Below are positions 6,815-8,553 of a stretch of 8,553 nt of DNA, one piece after another. This DNA is from Candidatus Poseidoniales archaeon. GTDB lineage: Archaea > Thermoplasmatota > Poseidoniia > Poseidoniales > Poseidoniaceae. Positions within the stretch are counted from its first letter, which is position 1; each line of letters opens with the position of its first letter. The stretch is from assembly GCA_003602665.1 (NCBI GenBank), contig QQSG01000062.1, positions 1 through 8,553 on the forward strand, in the 5' to 3' direction. The notes below the pieces were generated by a model. It worked only from the letters and a program-made list of their open reading frames with translations. It had not been told where the DNA came from and did no database searches. The translations under genes were made by a program, and so were the position numbers.

Positions 6815-8553
6815 ATGCATCTGAAACATACGTCGTGTATTTTGCTTTCTATGTTCTTGCTTTCATTAGCCAGTCCATTGGCATCTTCTCAATCTGTTTT
6901 TGAACCGCTTCCTTCCCAAACTAACGAATTGACTTCATCATGGGATTCAGTCGAACCCGTTTCAAAACAGGCAATTCTAATCAATCCAGTGGATTCAATG
7001 ATTGATTTAGCAAGCCTTTCATTTGATCCTCTTACAGATGATCTGCATTTGATTCCTTCGTCTTGGAGGGCTAATAATGGAAACTCTCTGTATCTTCTCC
7101 AACTCAACGTGAATGATGGGGCTGTTGTTGAATCAATGGCTGATGATTATGACTTTACGATTCTCGAAGCCCATGGTTCTGCTGTTTGGACAATTCGCAT
7201 TCAAGACACTCAACACCTAGAAGCAATGAATGCTCTTGAAGAAGTACGTTGGATAGGAGATTATTTTCCTGGTATGAAAATTGGAACCAATGCGCTTGGT
7301 ACAACTATCACTCAAATCGTTCTCGCAAGTGATACGAGTCCTGAATATGTTGCACTTTTCTCTGCGACTTTAGCTGAAGAAGGGGCAGATATTGCTTGGT
7401 GTTCTTCGGATATGTGTGAGGCATACTATGAATTTGGTATGACAAATAATCAACTTCGAAACATCGCTTTTGACCAACAGGTCCTTTTCGTCGACGGAAG
7501 TTTCTCACTCTCTCTTCACAACAATCTCGCTGCAACAGAAGTGGGAGCAGTCGCTGTACGCTCTCCTTCTTCATTGAATCTTGATGGTTCTGGTGAAACC
7601 ATTGCAGTGATGGATACAGGAGTGGATATGGACCATCCTGACTTGTTTGGTCGAATTGCTGCAATCAATACGCAATTTGGCCTCGATAGTTCTCCTATCG
7701 ACAGCAACAGCGGTCATGGTACACACGTTGCTATGACCGTTCTGGGTGATGGTACAGGGGATTCAATCGCTACGGGCATTGCACCAGAAGCGAATCTTGT
7801 CATGTACGCTCTTGAGCACGATCCAACCGGTGTCTTTGGTCGGCAAGGTTCAATCTATGATTTACTTTCAGATGCTGAATTAAAAACAGCGAGTGTCGCA
7901 GTAAATGCATGGGGTCTGAATGGGAATTATGGAGCGTATACGGCTGACTCAAGGTCAACAGATCAATATGTGTCCAACAATAAATTTCTCCTCCCAGTCT
8001 TCTCTGTTGGAGATAATGGTGGAAGTGGATCTTCGAAGATTACAGCTCCGGGAACTGCTAAAAATGTTCTTTCCATAGGCTCCAGTGTCAATGGTAGCGT
8101 GAGTTCCTATTCATCAGAGGGGCCAACTCTCGATGGAAGAATTAAACCAGATCTCGTTGCTCCAGGAGACGGTATTTGTTCTGCCCGTGCAGAGGAAGCA
8201 ATTTCTGTTGTTGGTTCCGTGTGTGGCACTGGATCACACTCCAATGGCCGTTCTATGTACATGCAACTTAGTGGTACCTCTCAAGCAACAGCAGTTGCAG
8301 GTGGGTCAGCCTCCTTGGCTCGAGAATACCTTAGGGAAGTTGCTGGAATCAACAAACCCTCTGCTAGTTTGATTAAAGCAACTCTCATCAATGGAGCAGA
8401 AGATTTGGGTACACCAAATATTCCTAATGCAAACGAAGGCTGGGGCCAAATCGATCTTGAAAACAGCCTTAATCCTACATCCGCAGGAGTCTCTCTGGAT
8501 GTCTTTCAAGATGATGAACGAGAACTCCAAGCTGGATTTTCATTGATTTATTC
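6815..8553 (+). CDS. Secreted subtilisin-family (S8) serine protease with long prodomain, C-terminus beyond the window
   Basis: An open frame of 579 codons runs off the right edge. Residues 1-25 form a signal peptide (hydrophobic CILLSMFLLSLASPLA, likely cut near ASS). Residues about 26-250 are a long propeptide-like region with a close cysteine pair (C196, C201) in WCSSDMC. The S8 catalytic domain follows. Asp267 lies in AVMDTGVDMDHPDL, His301 in SGHGTHVA and Ser489 in SGTSQATAVAGG. APGTAKNVLSIG (411-422) and KPDLVAPG (444-451) are further family signatures, closest in my recollection to the KP-43/pyrolysin side of S8. The oxyanion-hole Asn, normally in AAGN-x-G, appears as Asp400 in SVGDNGG. 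C455 and C470 may form a disulfide. It presumably degrades protein outside the cell; the missing C-terminus probably carries beta domains. A weak GGTG at 6801-6804 lies ten bases before the ATG, and no clear promoter separates it from gap, so cotranscription is possible. Confidence 0.93.
   Translation, partial: MHLKHTSCILLSMFLLSLASPLASSQSVFEPLPSQTNELTSSWDSVEPVSKQAILINPVDSMIDLASLSFDPLTDDLHLIPSSWRANNGNSLYLLQLNVNDGAVVESMADDYDFTILEAHGSAVWTIRIQDTQHLEAMNALEEVRWIGDYFPGMKIGTNALGTTITQIVLASDTSPEYVALFSATLAEEGADIAWCSSDMCEAYYEFGMTNNQLRNIAFDQQVLFVDGSFSLSLHNNLAATEVGAVAVRSPSSLNLDGSGETIAVMDTGVDMDHPDLFGRIAAINTQFGLDSSPIDSNSGHGTHVAMTVLGDGTGDSIATGIAPEANLVMYALEHDPTGVFGRQGSIYDLLSDAELKTASVAVNAWGLNGNYGAYTADSRSTDQYVSNNKFLLPVFSVGDNGGSGSSKITAPGTAKNVLSIGSSVNGSVSSYSSEGPTLDGRIKPDLVAPGDGICSARAEEAISVVGSVCGTGSHSNGRSMYMQLSGTSQATAVAGGSASLAREYLREVAGINKPSASLIKATLINGAEDLGTPNIPNANEGWGQIDLENSLNPTSAGVSLDVFQDDERELQAGFSLIY

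Noticed and set aside
7308..7664. 118-codon leftward open frame opposite the protease
   Set aside because: It lies entirely within the S8 coding region, with Gln/Leu-rich shadow composition and no ribosome binding site.
1..8553. tRNA, rRNA, CRISPR array, insertion sequence, inverted repeats
   Set aside because: I looked on both strands and saw no cloverleaf-like sequence, no spaced direct repeats, no transposase frame and no long hairpin. Short oligo-T runs were too common to call terminators.

Overview
The window looks like a piece of a moderately AT-rich euryarchaeal genome. Marine Group II (Poseidoniales)-type plankton is my best guess. The archaeal affinity rests on three things. There is a type II (archaeal) phosphorylating glyceraldehyde-3-phosphate dehydrogenase. 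There is a PheT of the short archaeal/eukaryotic architecture. Divergent genes have TATA-like boxes about 30 bases from their ATGs and no Shine-Dalgarno (SD), while genes inside the operon carry SD motifs. The lineage guess adds two very Asn/Thr/Ser-rich exported proteins and is inference, not proof.

Layout. Positions 1-1184 (minus) hold the N-terminal 394 codons of an exported, sequon-rich beta-sandwich-type protein that runs off the left edge. After a 76-base divergent gap, a small unrecognised acidic protein reads rightwards (1261-1644). It meets an SRAP/YedK-HMCES gene tail to tail, with the two stop codons overlapping. The SRAP gene (1641-2261), pheT (2271-4016) and a glutamate-synthase-like gene (4027-5718) form one leftward unit with 9- and 10-base gaps, transcribed in the order gltB-like, pheT, SRAP. 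Thirteen bases beyond the start of that unit the type II gap gene reads rightwards (5732-6769). It is followed 45 bases later by a secreted subtilisin-family (S8) protease with a long prodomain (6815 to the right edge, incomplete).

How the genes relate. The leftward operon mixes nitrogen metabolism (glutamate synthase-like), translation (PheRS beta) and DNA repair (abasic-site crosslinking), so it looks like a housekeeping cluster rather than a pathway. The gap gene serves central carbon flow, and the protease and the left-edge protein act outside the cell. No RNA genes, mobile elements, CRISPR arrays or large repeats were seen.

The least ordinary items are four: the glutamate-synthase-like protein, which carries its GXGXG domain at the N-terminus ahead of what looks like a decayed FMN domain (reverse of the canonical order); the interleaved divergent promoters at 5694-5755; an apparent Asn-to-Asp change at the oxyanion-hole position of the protease; and the small DG-repeat protein. 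I do not see a clear new multi-gene system.
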